A stretch of 6,810 nt of DNA, taken from positions 1-6,810 of the forward strand of contig NVVG01000286.1 of assembly GCA_002402125.1 (NCBI GenBank), given 5' to 3'. A program made the translations under genes and the position numbers. This DNA is from Moraxellaceae bacterium (GTDB lineage: Bacteria; Pseudomonadota; Gammaproteobacteria; Pseudomonadales; Ketobacteraceae). Positions within the stretch are counted from its first letter, which is position 1; each line of letters opens with the position of its first letter. The notes beneath the pieces were generated by a model. That model saw nothing but the letters and a program-made list of their open reading frames with translations. It did no database searches and had not been told where the DNA came from. Positions 6,472 through 6,810 of the stretch are shown piece by piece.

Positions 6472-6810
6472 TTGGCTAAATCAAAGTTCACTAGAGGGCG
6501 CACAGACGCCGCAGCGATGATTTACAGCCATTATCAAAAGCCGTTGGCAGCAGGAATAGTATCTGTCACCCTAGAAAAAACACCTCCAGAAAACACGGTC
6601 ATTGCCTTTCCAGAGAACATAACTGGCAGTAGAAATTTCGACTTCAAGGATTATTACGGGAAAGGCTGTGACGAGATATGCTCTGCCTGTCAGCACATTA
6701 TTCAAACCAAACTCGAAGAAAGTATAGCGACTCAGGGTGGATCAGGTTCAATCACTACGCTTGTGTACTATTGCCGGAGTGGGCTAAGAAATTTTTTACC
6801 CTTTTGTCAG
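6472..6810 (+). CDS. gmtZ: N-terminal part of a second recombinase-module protein, GmtZ-like, cut by window edge
   Basis: The frame stays open for 113 codons from TTG 6472 to the window edge, starting MAKSKFTRGRTDAAAMIYSH. It lies 13 bases behind the tyrosine recombinase, with GGGAG at 6458-6462 as its ribosome binding site. The catalytic part would be beyond the edge, so no recombinase motif can be checked. The end of the visible segment (TTLVYYCRSGLRNFLPFCQ) resembles the helices of a core-binding domain. In GMT modules and in Tn554-type sets, a recombinase of ordinary size is followed directly by a larger integrase-like protein, so GmtZ is the favoured reading (inference from order). A next in-frame ATG lies only 17 codons in and lacks a comparable ribosome binding site. 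Confidence 0.6.
   Translation, partial: MAKSKFTRGRTDAAAMIYSHYQKPLAAGIVSVTLEKTPPENTVIAFPENITGSRNFDFKDYYGKGCDEICSACQHIIQTKLEESIATQGGSGSITTLVYYCRSGLRNFLPFCQ

Noticed and set aside
1..6810. tRNA or other structured RNA gene, or integration site in a tRNA
   Set aside because: I saw no cloverleaf-like segment or TTCGA-type T-arm in the gaps between genes.

Overview
The window looks like part of an accessory, probably mobile, island in a gammaproteobacterium (Vibrio, Shewanella or Pseudoalteromonas-like). This rests on AT-rich genes with mixed base composition, remnants that look like insertion-sequence ends, and a recombinase pair at the right resembling the first genes of the Gamma-Mobile-Trio (GMT) module. 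No core housekeeping gene is present, so the organism assignment is inference.

Left part (1-1035). The leftmost ~150 bases look like the end of an IS21-family element. There are two 20-base direct copies with a 22-base period (109-150), each starting TGCG when read on the minus strand, and a short minus-strand reading frame running off the left edge that could be the start of an IstA transposase. Next comes a plus-strand gene (277-1035, 252 aa). Its first ~115 residues read like the C-lobe of a eukaryotic-type protein kinase, but the HRD and DFG motifs are degenerate and the N-lobe is absent. It is probably a truncated kinase or a pseudokinase.

Intergenic region (1036-1360). This stretch holds four clear copies, and one weaker copy, of a degenerate motif phased every 31-33 bases (1041-1183). 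After them come a good sigma70-type promoter (TTGCGT, 17 bases, TATAGT), a 6-base dyad at the predicted transcription start, and a second 6-base inverted repeat in the leader of the next gene.

Main cargo (1361-5239). This is one 1292-aa protein with an N-terminal DUF4365 / PD-(D/E)XK-like nuclease domain, a long TPR-like helical middle and a C-terminal PIN-like nuclease domain. Two different predicted nuclease modules at the ends of one helical-repeat scaffold, encoded alone beside a mobile-island integration module, make it the best candidate here for an undescribed single-gene defence system.

Right part (5337-6810). A complete tyrosine recombinase (373 aa, all six catalytic positions present) is followed 13 bases later by the start of a second protein that runs off the right edge. 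Both appear to start with TTG. The layout fits gmtY followed by gmtZ. These would move the island, and the 1292-aa gene and perhaps the kinase-like gene would be its cargo.
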